Positions 39,966-50,919 of a stretch of 64,000 bases of DNA are shown here, in pieces (the first letter of the stretch is position 1; every line of letters starts with the position of its first letter). This DNA comes from Strigamia acuminata. Taxonomy: Eukaryota > Arthropoda > Chilopoda > Geophilomorpha > Linotaeniidae. The translations under genes and the position numbers were made by a program. The notes under the pieces were generated by a model. It was not told the origin of the DNA. It ran no database searches and worked only from the letters and a program-made list of their open reading frames with translations. The stretch lies in assembly GCA_949358305.1 (NCBI GenBank), contig OX442314.1, positions 29,993,118 to 30,057,117 on the forward strand, in the 5' to 3' direction.

Positions 39966-40917
39966 ATGAAAATATTCTTCCTAATCCTAACTTTGACATT
40001 TTGTCAAATAACTGCTGCTGCTGAAAAGGTAAGAAAAAGCTTCTGCCCCCAAATTAAGTTAGCCTTCACTGCAGAGCATTCCCATTTACTGTTTTTCTAT
40101 ATTTTTCTCTTTAATTTATTTTACTAATTTCCATGTCCTTTCTCAACAGTGTGATGTAACGGGGCGTGCAATAAACGCCACGTGCCAGTATTTATTCAAA
40201 AACCTACGTGATCCTACATTATATCGCGAACACATTGATTATACAGTAAGTTTGTTTTAAAGAAATATTTGAGCAAAATACAACTAACGAAAAAATAATA
40301 ATTTCTAGTTTACCTTTAGATTATGTCAGTGTATTGATGGCATCTTTAATCAAACGGTAATTACACAATCGCATTGATTGATTCACTTCCGCTACTTGTC
40401 AAAAGTTGTCATTCTTAATTATTTTAGATTAACCCATGCAAAAGACACCAATATGACTTTGCGGTTTTACCTCATTGCAAAACTTTTATTAAATCCGTAC
40501 GTGTCGCTATTTTCCCCATTCATTTTTAGAATTAAAAAAAAAATCATTTTATATAATTTTTAATTACAGGAAAACTACGTCAAATTTGCTGAGAACAAAA
40601 TAATTCCCACTGCGATTAATCTGCTCTTTAGGGATGCAATTGATGTGTGCTCAAAACGCGACTTCGAAGTTCATTGTGGCTTACATAACTTTCTCAGAGA
40701 CGAAGGTCCTGCATTATTCATCCGTAAATTATTTAGTTTATTTTTTTTTAAAGTCATATTTATCTGAAGTCCTTGTTTAAGTTTAGAAGCGTTAGTAACA
40801 TTACTATTCCCTCGAGAAGAAGCTGTTGCATTCAACATGTGTTACAGGCAACTTCGGCAAAATATGCTAATTAAACATCATAACGAATGCATGTTTCATT
40901 TAAAGAAATCTAATTAA
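39966..40917 (+). CDS. secreted cysteine-containing protein B2, six exons
   Basis: Exons: 39966-40028, 40150-40245, 40309-40356, 40428-40496, 40570-40723 and 40787-40917, giving 186 residues. Exon 2 is 21 bases longer than in B1 and B3. The last exon passes the B1 stop position and adds a His/Lys-rich tail (LIKHHNECMFHLKKSN). Signal peptide, LCQC pair and FNMCYRQLRQ are kept. All introns have GT/AG. TATAAATA is at 39894. It is the member with the most changed 5' flank (satellite and fold-back MITE). Function unknown. Confidence 0.78.
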
Positions 40918-41209
40918 TGCGAAAATAAACAATATCTAGAGAATCAATCGTTGGAGTCAATAATCTCGTCAAAAAAAAATCATTTAGAATCGAAGAAATA
41001 CAACAGTTGGGTGCACAATAATTAAATCAAGGAGGACAGAATCGAAAGCGCTTTACTGTATTTTTTGAAATTGTCACATTTCGCGCTGCTGTTGTGGCAA
41101 TATTTTTGCCACATGGTTTCTGCTGGTAAAACCTGGAAGCGCTTTTGATACAATTTGGAGAATGCTAACTTTGAATAAATAAATGAATAATATACCATAC
41201 AAAACACTC

Positions 41210-41421
41210 ACAATTTTTTTCCAGGCAAACTGTATGATTATGCGAACAATGTCACACACGATAGCGGGCAGGATTTGAAAACAAGTTACCTTGGCTAGTT
41301 GTTGCGTCTGGAGTCTAGACCACGTTCGTTTCGTTTTCCATATTGTCGTGACTAACATCGCGCGGAAATAATCACTTCCGGCCTTCAAAATGCTCGTGTG
41401 CGCCGGGCAGGACACATCCAT
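41210..41421 (-). pseudogene. BTB/POZ-like fragment
   Basis: The minus-strand frame reads HTSILKAGSDYFRAML, the typical helix-turn of a BTB domain, followed after a weak stretch by VTCFQILPAIVCDIVRIIIQ, which fits later BTB helices. A GTAACT after GCCAAG could be a donor. The start is a stop-preceded ATG and no other exons were found, so a fragment or relic is more likely than a gene. Confidence 0.35.
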
Positions 41422-41463
41422 CTAGACATTCCGAATTGTAGAGGTTGTTCGACCGTGGTTCGA

Positions 41464-41690
41464 CAGTATCGCAGTTGATTTTCCATGTTTGCTAAAAATG
41501 CACGAGCTACACACCGCATGGTGCCGCATGATCTAACCAAAACATGGCTGCCACTAACTTCCTTTTCAAATAAAAATATAAAACTATAAACACGTTTTTA
41601 TTACTTAAAAATCATGGTATTTTTAAATAGTTCACAAAATACCATGCAAAAAAAATATATATACATCTGTATAAATATAGTATATAAAAC
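41464..41690. repeat. segment duplicated at 53065-53270
   Basis: The sequences around tgctaaaaatgcacgagcta and catggctgccactaacttcc match with few changes. It marks the right end of the B2 unit and of the B3 unit. Confidence 0.8.
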
Positions 41691-41929
41691 AAAAAAAAAA
41701 TAAAAATAATTTATTAAAATAATCTCTTGTCAGTTTGATTGTACCAATATTTTAATATATCTACATAATTCAATTTCTTCAATAAATTATTCTTACATTA
41801 TCTACAGTTTTAAAACAAAAAAAATAAAATTCAAATTATTTTCTGGGCAGGATGCAGCCTGAATCATTCTTCCATTTTGGCATAATTTTGCAGCACATTC
41901 ACGAGTCAATAGAAATGTCTTGACAATTT
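41691..41929. other. AT-rich tail, likely 3' untranslated region on the minus strand
   Basis: Minus-strand AATAAA words (TTTATT on the plus strand at about 41709) follow the stop codon of the exon at 41930-42165. Confidence 0.4.
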
Positions 41930-42165
41930 TCATCTGCTCTCTAGTTCCATTGACATTTTTAACGCGGCTTCCAGCATCGCCTCTTCCGAGAAGTCGTCCG
42001 ACACTGACACTGACGCCGACGCCTTCGCGCTGCTCGCACTCTGCCGGTCAGAGGCGCAGCTGTTGGTGTCTTCCGATGTTTGTGTTTGTTTGCACCGGAG
42101 TTCCGTATACTCGTTTGTGTCGTCAGGATCATTGTTTGAACCTGATGGTAAGTTGGAATTATATT
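41930..42165 (-). CDS. orphan last exon with a UIM-like end
   Basis: A minus-strand acceptor TTCTTGCCAG precedes 42165 and the frame stops with TGA at 41930-41932. The 78 residues are acidic and Ser/Ala-rich and end EEAMLEAALKMSMELE, which fits the ubiquitin-interacting motif (acidic start, Ala, spaced Ser, acidic end). GC content and codon use look like real coding sequence. Earlier exons should lie to the right on the minus strand, but none was recognised before 64000. The gene is unidentified. Confidence 0.5.
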
Positions 42166-42439
42166 CTGGCAAGAATAAATCAATAAATTGATGCTATATC
42201 AATTCATTTTGTGATTAAATTCAACTTAATTTATCAAATATACGGTATTTACTTTACAATTCGAAATCATTAAAAACTTACATTTTTTTTACGTTAAAAT
42301 TCACATTTATTGAATTTTACGTTACATTAAGAATTAAAAATTCGAATTTTTACGATCTATTTTGCATTAAAATTTCGTATATTAATAATTTACGTTATAT
42401 TTTGCGTTAAAATTGTTCAAAAATAAAGAATTTTGATTC

Positions 42440-43276
42440 CATAATATCAATTTTTTGTTGAAAAATATCAATTTTTTGTTGAAAAATATCAATTTTTTGT
42501 TGAAAAATATCAATTTTTTGTTGAAAAATATCAATTTTTTGTTGAAAAATATCAATTTTTTGTTGAAAAATATCTATTTTTTGTTGAAAAATATCAATTT
42601 TTTGTTGAAAAATATCTATTTTTTGTTGAAAAATATCTATTTTTTGTTGAAAAATATCAATTTTTTGTTGAAAAATATCAATTTTTTGTTGAAAAATATC
42701 AATTTTTTGTTGAAAAATATCAATTTTTTGTTGAAAAATATCAATTTTTTGTTGAAAAATATCAATTTTTTGTTTAAAAATATCAATTTTTTGTTTAAAA
42801 ATATCAATTTTTTGTTGAAAAATATCAATTTTTTGTTGAAAAATATCAATTTTTTGTTGAAAAATATCAATTTTTTGTTGAAAAATATCAATTTTTTGTT
42901 GAAAAATATCAATTTTTTGTTGAAAAATATCTATTTTTTGTTGAAAAATATCAATTTTTTGTTGAAAAATATCAATTTTTTGTTGAAAAATATCAATTTT
43001 TTGTTGAAAAATATCAATTTTTTGTTGAAAAATATCAATTTTTTGTTGAAAAATATCAATTTTTTGTTGAAAAATATCAATTTTTTGTTGAAAAATATCA
43101 ATTTTTTGTTGAAAAATATCAATTTTTTGTTGAAAAATATCTATTTTTTGTTGAAAAATATCAATTTTTTGTTGAAAAATATCTATTTTTTGTTGAAAAA
43201 TATCAATTTTTTGTTGAAAAATATCAATTTTTTGTTGAAAAATATCAATTTTTTGTTGAAAAATATCAATTTTTAA
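42440..43276. repeat. 21-bp tandem repeat, about 39 copies
   Basis: The unit is ttttttgttgaaaaatatcaa with rare single-base variants (tct for tca, ttt for ttg). As 21 is a multiple of three and the unit has no stop in two frames, a 273-codon plus-strand frame and minus-strand frames result; these are not genes. Related to the looser array at 14985-15420. Confidence 0.95.
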
Positions 43277-44079
43277 TACAAAATTTATTTTTTCCTAAAA
43301 AAAATTCCTATTGGTGTTTAGCCGGAGTGTAACACTGTTTTCACCTACCCAAACCCATGGTGGGGTCACCAAAAAATCATTTAATATAATATATATAATA
43401 ACATAAAAATATTAGGAATAATTTTCTAAATTTAGATGAATATATATAAATGCAATTATCACACAGCTGTTATTTTTTTTAACCATAATTAATTTAATCA
43501 CTCTGACTACGTCATTTCAAATTAGCTCGATTGAACGCTTTTTTTATGTCTCAAAAACTCAATAAGTCAATTAACTCTAAGACCACAAACTGTTTACTTT
43601 TTCATAAATTTTTATGATTTCATTAAACAAAAATTATTGTATAAATATCGAAGCCGTCTACATGAAATACGAAACCAACATTCATCCAAAATGAAAATAT
43701 TCTTCTTAATCCTAACTTTGACATTTTGTCAAATAACTACTGCTGCTGAAACGGTAAGAAAAAGCTATTCTGCCCCCAAATTTAGGTTAGGCTCCACCGC
43801 ACACCATCCCCAAGCCATTCCCTCTAACTTTATTAAATTTCTTTTCTGTTTTTCTATATTTTTGAAATAATTTATTGTACTAATTGCCACTTTCTTTCTC
43901 AACAGTGTGACTCAACGAAGAAGGGATCAGAACAAGGGTGCACTTATTTCACCTCCAAAGTCAAGGATTTAAACGTAAGTTAAATTATATCAAAGAAATG
44001 TTTCAGCAAAATTCAACTAAAAAAATTAAATTTCTATAGTTAGCCAATGTGATGTGTGGCTGTGCTGCTGGCGGCTTCC

Positions 44080-44273
44080 TGATGGTAATGTGGTGAAATA
44101 ATGGACATCGGTTTAATAAACGAAAAAGTGGTGCTTTATTGTCGAAAGCGTACGACCAAGTGCGACATTGAATTATGCCGGCAAGGTCGCGTACAAAGAA
44201 AAACTATATACGTCACAAGGACGAAACACACGGGTTACTCATAGGAACAATCATTACAGGTGTTCTATCTACA
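44080..44273 (-). repeat. copia 3' LTR
   Basis: On the minus strand it follows the purine tract ctggaggagaa (44274-44284) and begins TGTAGATAGAACACC. Confidence 0.93.
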
Positions 44274-44355
44274 TTCTCCTCCAGAATTCCTGTAATGACT
44301 GTTCCTGTACAATGTATAATCTCAAAAGAACATCATAAATTAAACAATAAATCTC

Positions 44356-47300
44356 CTATGCTTCTTCAGGTTCTTCCAGAATCCGTAACTGCATCAGGCA
44401 TGATTTGATCTTTGGCGCTGAAAGTTTCTTTGTCAATAGATCTGCCTGCATCTCATCTGTTGGAACCTGTTGAATTAAAATATCATTAGTTTTTAATTCT
44501 TCTCGAATAAAATAAAATTTTCTGTTGAGCAATTTCGTCCTCATTTTTTGAGTTGGATTCTTCCATAATTGAAATGCTCCTGAGTTATCGTTGTAGATAA
44601 CCTCTTTGCCCATTACTCTGTTTGGACTTAATTCTTTCAACAATTCCTTGGTCCAAATTAGCTCCGATAATGCATCCGTGATTGCTCCTAGCTCGCTCTC
44701 GGTTGATGACATGGCAACTGAGCGTTGTTTGTTGCTACGCCAATTTAGAAGTGACGATCCATCTTTTATCACATACCCCGAATATGATTTCGCATCCGAT
44801 GTTGCGTTCCATGACGCATCGGCATACGAATGTAAATTCCCTTCCTCTTTGCGAAAGGTGAGACCGTATGTGCTTGTTCCCTTGATGTATCGCAACAACT
44901 TCTTTACCGCTTGATGGTGAATCTCTCTGGGATCGCAGTTGTACTGCGCGAGAGCGCTTGCTGGGTAGCTAATGTCTGGCCTCGAACCAGTCGCCAGGTA
45001 CATTATCGAGCCAATCATCTCTTGATACTTCGTAGCATCAAATTTCGGACTAGATTCAAATTCATCCAAATCCTGGCTAACGTCCATTGGCGTATATACG
45101 CTGTTGCAATCAGGAAGTCCAAATCTTGTTAGAATCTTCTGGACATAACCTTGCTGTGTCAAAACGATTTGGTTCCTCTGCTGATCAATTTCGAGTCCCA
45201 AAATAAAGGTTAACTTTCCTAAGTGAATTAACTCGATTTGTTTTGCAAGTTGGGATAGAATTTCCTTTTTAAGTGCTGGATCAGAGCAAAGTCTGATAAT
45301 GTCATCGACATAAATTCCCATGTATAGGAATTCTTTTCCACGCCTCAAAATGTAGAGACACGGGTCACAAGTTGATTGTTGAAATCCAACACTAATCAGC
45401 GCTTTGTGTAATGTTTCATACCAACATCTGCCACTCTGGCGTAAGCCATAAATACTCTTCTTGAGTTTACAGACTTTCTTGCCCTTGCGCGTTTTGTATC
45501 CCTCCGGTTCTTGCATGAAAATGACTTCGTCCAGTATTCCATGCAAATAAGCTGTTTTCACATCGTCCTGTTCTAATTCCAAACCCTCTTTAGCTGCGAT
45601 GCTAATCAACATTCTGAGCGTCTCCATTCTGATTACTGGGGAATAGGTTTCTTCGAAATCAATTCCAGGACGCTGTGAATAACCGGTCGCCACTAAACGT
45701 GCTTTGTAACGATCCAATTTTCCAGATTTATTAAGTTTAAGTCGATATACCCATTTCGATTTAACTATCGGTTGACCTTTGGGTACGTCCACTGTGTCCC
45801 ACACGTCATGCTCCTCCATGGACTTCATTTCCTCGTCCATCGCTTGTTTCCATTTTGCATGTTGTGGTGATCTCATTGCCTCATTGTATGACTTTGGTGT
45901 TTGCATTGCTATTTGTTCTGCCAAATGTGCAAAATTACATTTTGCTTTCTTCTGCAGACGCTTAGATTTACGAGTTCCAGAAGTGCTCGCTCCATTGTCC
46001 TGAGTTTCGGAATTTTTCCTTTTCTTAGCTGCAATGGCGTCTTTGGTAGTTCCCTTAGGGCGTCCAACCTTTCGTGGTACGGGCGCTTCCTCTGGTGTGG
46101 ACTCACTTTCCGATTCAGCCGAGAGAAAGTCCGATGTCTGGTCACGGGTTGATGATTCAGACGATTCCGGTAACTCTTGTGCAAGCCATTCATCTTCTGA
46201 CGAATCCCCTTCTGGTACGATCTCCTCATGCTGGTCTATAATGGGCGGTGTAATGTCCATTTGTACAATTTCGTTGTTGTCTTTGTGTCGTGACTTCTTG
46301 TGATGTGGCAACAAATCATATCCAAGTGTGTTTTCGTCAAATTTGACATTTCGTGCCTCTGTAACACGATGCATGTGTGGCACGTAGATCCTGTAGGCTT
46401 TTCTCTTTCGCGAATAGCCGACAAAAATCCCAATGATGGTCTTCGAACCCAATTTGGTTTGTTGCGGTTTGGGCTTAAGGACGTAAGCTTTACATCCGAA
46501 TCGTCTCAAAAACTTCACTGTAGGGATTCTTGATGACCACACATATTCCGGTATCTTGTTATGGTATGACGACTTACACAAGTTCCTGGTTCGAACTGCT
46601 ACATGTATTGCTTCTCCCCAAAAACGTTTTGGTAATTTGGCATCCAAAACCAAAGTTCTTGTGGTTTCCATGATTGTTCTGTTTGCCCTTTCGGCTGCGC
46701 CATTACTAGCAGGGCTATGGGGAACTGTGAGCTCATGCTTGATGCCTTTCTTCTTGAAAAAGACATTTAAAGTATTCGCAATAAACTCACCACCGTTATC
46801 GCTGCGAATCCTTTTCACTTTCTGGTTTTGTTGCGTTTCTTGTTGCAAAATAAAGTCCTGTAAAACAGAAGACGTTTCCCCTTTACGCGTGAGAATTTCC
46901 ACGAAAATTTTTCGGCTGTAGTCGTCGACAATTGTCAACACGTATGCTCCATTTGAATAAGTGCTTGGATTAATCGGACCCATCAAATCCACGTGCAACA
47001 ATTCCAACGTTTGTTGCGACTGCTGCGTTTTGACTGTCTCATGTGGCGAGGCTGCTTGCTTCCCCGCAATGCATGACTCACAAATGTCTTCCGACTTTTT
47101 CTTCGGCATTTCCAAACCTCGGACCAAATTTTCTTGCTCCATCTCCTTCAAAGTGTTGAGATTAACATGGGCGAGTCGCTTGTGCCACATTTGTTGCGTT
47201 ACGACGTTTGCTTCTTGATATGTCTCAAGGTGTCGAATACTCATGTCTCGCAAAATGTAGCTGTTGCCACTACGTTGAATATCTGCGATGATTTGATTCT

Positions 47301-48495
47301 TTTCTGTTAGAATGCGTGCCGACTTCCGAGTAAATAATACGTTCAACCCACTATCGACTATCTTCGGCACTGACAGCAGTTGTGTTTTTAAATCGGGGAC
47401 ATATAAAACTTCAGTCAACGTTAATTTCGATTCCTTAGTTTCTAGCTCCACTGTCCCTATTCCTTCAGATTTTAATTCTAATCCTTTACCAGCCAGTCCA
47501 ATGTTTTGAATTTCCGGGCTTAATTGTTTAAAACTGTCTTTTTGGAATGACATGTGGCTTGAAGCGCCAGAATCGAGTAACCAATCGAGTGAAAAAGTGA
47601 ATTCCTCTTCTTCCGGTTTGCTATTGTCAACATGAAAAGTGAATTCATACTTAACACCATCATCACGCTTTGTTGCCACAGATGCCTGATTTTTGCCACG
47701 TCCTCGGTTACGCATATAGGACTGAGAGCGTTGTGTTGACTCCTCCTGGTCCTTTTCCTTCTTAGGACGCCAGCAATCCTTGGAGAAATGTCCCGGACGA
47801 CCGCAATTGTAGCATTTGAAGTTTCCTTTCTTGTTTTTAGCTTTGAAAGCCTTTTCGGAATTTTCATGCGACTCGTCGCCTACTTTACGACGCATTTTGT
47901 CCTCCAAATACTTCAGTTGTGTTCTCACTTCATCCAGGGTCAAATCCTTGATGGCTCCCAATGCATTTACACTTTGTTCAAAGGCAGGTCTCACCCCATT
48001 TAACACGTGAAGAGTAATCTCCCGATCAGACAATACTTTACCAAGCTCTGCGCTTTTATTTGCGATTCCCTCAGCCCGGTCGAAATAAGTGTCTATATCC
48101 TCTGTCTTACTCATTTTCAGTCTCATCAATTCGAATGAGCATGCAACCTGTTGTTCAGCTACTCTGCCGGCCATATGTTGCTCTATTTGAGTCCAAAGCG
48201 TCTTGGCATTTCGTTCTCTGCTGTAACGCATGGCTTGTTCTGCAGACAAAGTTAAAACAATTACTACCAAGGCTTGTGAATTCTTCTTGTTCCAAGCGGT
48301 CCATAGAGCCAATGCATCATCATAATTTGGTGCCCCTTGCACAGGTTGAGGTGGCGCATCAGCAATAATAGCTTCGTCCCATAATTCTTTTACTTCGAGA
48401 ATTGCACGCACCCGCATGCGCCAGAGAAAATAATTTTTATTGTTTAATTTCTCAATGTGACCAATATTTCCTAATATATTGTCCTGGGCGGCCAT
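44356..48495 (-). CDS. copia gag-pol polyprotein, intact
   Basis: An unbroken frame of 1379 residues. Gag (about 1-215) is followed by the zinc knuckle CYNCGRPGHFSKDC, protease LLDSGASSHM, the pre-integrase zinc region (MWHKRLAHVN to CESCIAGKQ), integrase (HVDLMGP, SDNGGEF, NGAAERANRT), reverse transcriptase (DVKTAYLHG, IYVDDII) and RNase H (YADASWN, MSSTESELGA). The order PR-IN-RT-RH is that of Ty1/copia. It is made as one polyprotein and cut by its own protease in known relatives. Start ATG at 48495 is the first in frame after the leader. Confidence 0.97.
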   Translation of the reverse strand: MAAQDNILGNIGHIEKLNNKNYFLWRMRVRAILEVKELWDEAIIADAPPQPVQGAPNYDDALALWTAWNKKNSQALVVIVLTLSAEQAMRYSRERNAKTLWTQIEQHMAGRVAEQQVACSFELMRLKMSKTEDIDTYFDRAEGIANKSAELGKVLSDREITLHVLNGVRPAFEQSVNALGAIKDLTLDEVRTQLKYLEDKMRRKVGDESHENSEKAFKAKNKKGNFKCYNCGRPGHFSKDCWRPKKEKDQEESTQRSQSYMRNRGRGKNQASVATKRDDGVKYEFTFHVDNSKPEEEEFTFSLDWLLDSGASSHMSFQKDSFKQLSPEIQNIGLAGKGLELKSEGIGTVELETKESKLTLTEVLYVPDLKTQLLSVPKIVDSGLNVLFTRKSARILTEKNQIIADIQRSGNSYILRDMSIRHLETYQEANVVTQQMWHKRLAHVNLNTLKEMEQENLVRGLEMPKKKSEDICESCIAGKQAASPHETVKTQQSQQTLELLHVDLMGPINPSTYSNGAYVLTIVDDYSRKIFVEILTRKGETSSVLQDFILQQETQQNQKVKRIRSDNGGEFIANTLNVFFKKKGIKHELTVPHSPASNGAAERANRTIMETTRTLVLDAKLPKRFWGEAIHVAVRTRNLCKSSYHNKIPEYVWSSRIPTVKFLRRFGCKAYVLKPKPQQTKLGSKTIIGIFVGYSRKRKAYRIYVPHMHRVTEARNVKFDENTLGYDLLPHHKKSRHKDNNEIVQMDITPPIIDQHEEIVPEGDSSEDEWLAQELPESSESSTRDQTSDFLSAESESESTPEEAPVPRKVGRPKGTTKDAIAAKKRKNSETQDNGASTSGTRKSKRLQKKAKCNFAHLAEQIAMQTPKSYNEAMRSPQHAKWKQAMDEEMKSMEEHDVWDTVDVPKGQPIVKSKWVYRLKLNKSGKLDRYKARLVATGYSQRPGIDFEETYSPVIRMETLRMLISIAAKEGLELEQDDVKTAYLHGILDEVIFMQEPEGYKTRKGKKVCKLKKSIYGLRQSGRCWYETLHKALISVGFQQSTCDPCLYILRRGKEFLYMGIYVDDIIRLCSDPALKKEILSQLAKQIELIHLGKLTFILGLEIDQQRNQIVLTQQGYVQKILTRFGLPDCNSVYTPMDVSQDLDEFESSPKFDATKYQEMIGSIMYLATGSRPDISYPASALAQYNCDPREIHHQAVKKLLRYIKGTSTYGLTFRKEEGNLHSYADASWNATSDAKSYSGYVIKDGSSLLNWRSNKQRSVAMSSTESELGAITDALSELIWTKELLKELSPNRVMGKEVIYNDNSGAFQLWKNPTQKMRTKLLNRKFYFIREELKTNDILIQQVPTDEMQADLLTKKLSAPKIKSCLMQLRILEEPEEA

Positions 48496-49103
48496 TATTG
48501 ATGTTTGCCAACAAATAAATACAAAAATGCGAATTAATAGTTTTGTTTTTACAATAAATAAACGTGTACTTATCCACTTGTGTGCCCTTTAATCCGTAGG
48601 CACAATGGAGTTTCACAGCGAGGTTCCTACGAAAAAATTCCGTCACGTTCGTTCGACCGTTCGTATCGTGTCCTAATACGTTCCCGCGACGTGTTCGTCG
48701 TTTATTTTTCCGCACGTTTTTCCCGTGGTTTCGCTTCCAAAAAATCGTTGCCGCACGTTTTAAACCTACGACGTTTCTCCGACGTTCTACACGACGTTCG
48801 TTTCCGTCGAAAAATATTGCGACGTCCGCACAGTTCAACGACTAGGCCTAATTGGGTCTTTATATTCGGCTCTTGCAGAAAAGCAAAAGAAAGTGTTATC
48901 GACAATTTATAACCAAGAATTTAATTACTTAGCTGAATTGGTGCCTTTATAATTCCTAGGCACACTTGAATTCACGTCCGGTCGTCCCTCGTTATATTCG
49001 CACGTTGCACAAACGTTTCCCGCAGTACATTCGCGTGCACGACGATTCCGCGACGAATTGTTGATAATTTCGCTTAAAACAATCCAGCAAAGCCGAACCC
49101 CAA
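48496..49103 (-). other. copia 5' untranslated leader
   Basis: No frame of note. It has repeated cgacgt-type words and a GC content above that of the host DNA. Confidence 0.7.
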
Positions 49104-49113
49104 TCTGCTACCA
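49104..49113 (-). promoter_or_regulatory. copia primer-binding site
   Basis: On the minus strand TGGTAGCAGA follows the LTR after one base. This complements the 3' end of eukaryotic initiator tRNA-Met including its CCA. Confidence 0.65.
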
Positions 49114-49114
49114 C

Positions 49115-49308
49115 TGATGGTAATGTGGTGAAATAATGGACATCGGTTTAATAAACGAAAAAGTGGTGCTTTATTGTCGAAAGCGTACGACCAAGTGCGA
49201 CATTGAATTATGCCGGCAAGGTCGCGTACAAAGAAAAACTATATACGTCACAAGGACGAAACACACGGGTTACTCATAGGAACAATCATTACAGGTGTTC
49301 TATCTACA
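49115..49308 (-). repeat. copia 5' LTR
   Basis: Identical to 44080-44273 as compared by eye. Confidence 0.93.
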
Positions 49309-49968
49309 CTTCCAACGAATAGTAATAACACAATCACATTGATCGATTCACTTGATACTTGACAAAAGTTGTCATTCTTAATTCTTTTTAGGAAGAATAT
49401 TGTAACCGAAAAGGGAATTTTGAAGCTCTACCTGCCTGTGGCACTTTTATTACTTCTGTAAGTGTAACTTCTTTTCTCTTTTTTTAGAAAAAGAAACCTA
49501 AAACCTTTGTATTTACAGACGACATACGACGCCATACTTAAAAGCGAATTAATCCACAAGGTTTTTGAAGTTATCTTAAGAGTGTTTGTAGGTATGTGCA
49601 CAAATTCCGACGAGGAAATTCAGAAAAGTTTCAATAACATTTTCACAGACCCAACTTGGTACGGAGCTATTGGTAAATCATTCATATTTAATTTTCAAAA
49701 TTCATATTTATGTCATGTACTTATTTGTCTTTAGAAATGGTGATCGAGTTCTTGTTCGCTCAGCAAGGTGTTGCATTCAACAAGTGTTACGGCCAAATGC
49801 GGGGACTTATTAATCCTCCCAAATAAAAAATTTAATTTCAAATTAGAGAGATTTAAATTTGTGAAAATAAAGTAGAAACAATAAACAATCTTTGATTCAT
49901 TTATTTACCCAACCAAAACCTACGCAAATTGTACACCCATCGCCCACGTCAAGTGCACTGAGTGGGTT

Positions 49969-50919
49969 TGTGGTGATCTCAAAATATTCACCAACTTAGA
50001 AGATAAAATTAATTGTCTTCTAATTAATTTGACTGTGGCACACGCCAAGTCAGATCATGTGACCGAGGGGAGAAATCCTCTCTAGGCACATATCACCCCA
50101 GGTTGTCCGGGGTGAAAAACGGTTATTAGCCGTTATGGTGCAATATGGTGTAATAACCACTAGTTGCACCCATTTGAGCTAAGTGCGCAGGTTTTCTGCG
50201 CAATGTTGAAGCGTGCTGGGCTCACGCCTTGGCTCAAATCGGGACTCTTGACAAAAATACACAACCCACAACATCACTGCGATATCTGCTCCGACAATAC
50301 GTATTGACAGTGGACCGTGTAACCGTCAAGTTTCACCAGCTTGCTTTGTAACGAATTACAAAGCCAGCTATCCTGCTTGAATTAGCCGAAGCTAATTCCA
50401 GCAATCGTAACCGAGAAGTTTCCCGACGATCGTGAACCATCGCCGTCGCTGCCGCGCGAACGACAGCCACCGCCATCGTACGAGAGCCGGACGCCTACAG
50501 CCGTCAACCACCGCCGCCGAGCCGTCGCACGAGCCGTGGAAGGAGCCCACGAGAACCATCGTCTTTGACCATCGTTCGTGAGTTCAGTAGAACGAAGACA
50601 ATTTGCCTTCGCCTAACAACTGTGTGTTGTTTAAGCGCCATTTTTGACGCTTTGTAGCTTGCAACAGTCGTTGCAAGCCCTTCCTTTGTTTCATACTCAT
50701 TATTACGCGACTTGTCGCACATTTTAACTAGTCATTGTAATTAAAACCGAATAAATACATATTTGTGATTTTTATACGAAAAACTGTCTTTTTATTTCTT
50801 TCTTTAAACTTAACCCCTAGATAATTTAAGGCCGCCGATTGTAAGTCTTTTATAGCATTCACCTGCGGTTTCGTGCTTATTTATTAGAAATAAGTGCGAT
50901 AATAACCCGGATCGCAGCA
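49969..50919 (+). repeat. solo LTR of the gypsy-type element
   Basis: A 951-bp copy of the LTR at 25786-26736 in opposite orientation, with the 4-bp duplication GGTT on both sides (49965-49968 and 50920-50923). It differs from the two LTRs of the full element at many positions, so it is older. The matching uninterrupted sequence gtgggttttatt is present behind A1 at 16921. Confidence 0.95.

Larger units (their letters stand above)
44080..49308 (-). mobile_element. intact Ty1/copia retrotransposon
   Basis: The 194-bp LTRs (44080-44273 and 49115-49308) appear identical, with TG/CA ends and the 5-bp target duplication CTTCC (44075-44079 and 49309-49313). The coding frame is unbroken. Internal 5' leader 48496-49114. 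It lies inside exon 3 of gene A2, in the opposite orientation. Identical LTRs, a whole frame and primer sites together suggest a copy that may still be active. Confidence 0.97.
43691..49826 (+). pseudogene. secreted cysteine-containing protein A2, broken by a copia element
   Basis: Exons: 43691-43753, 43906-43974, exon 3 split into 44040-44079 and 49314-49321, then 49392-49457, 49519-49672 and 49735-49826. Leaving out the copia element and one CTTCC restores a 48-base exon 3, exactly the A1 length, with a good GT donor. All other exons and splice sites are intact, so the gene would have encoded 163 residues before insertion. It keeps the eight cysteines. TATAAATA is at 43640. Confidence 0.88.

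Noticed and set aside
42455-43276. 273-codon frame as a protein-coding gene
   Set aside because: It is only the translation of a 21-bp tandem repeat with no stop codon; there is no promoter, splice site or non-repeat part.
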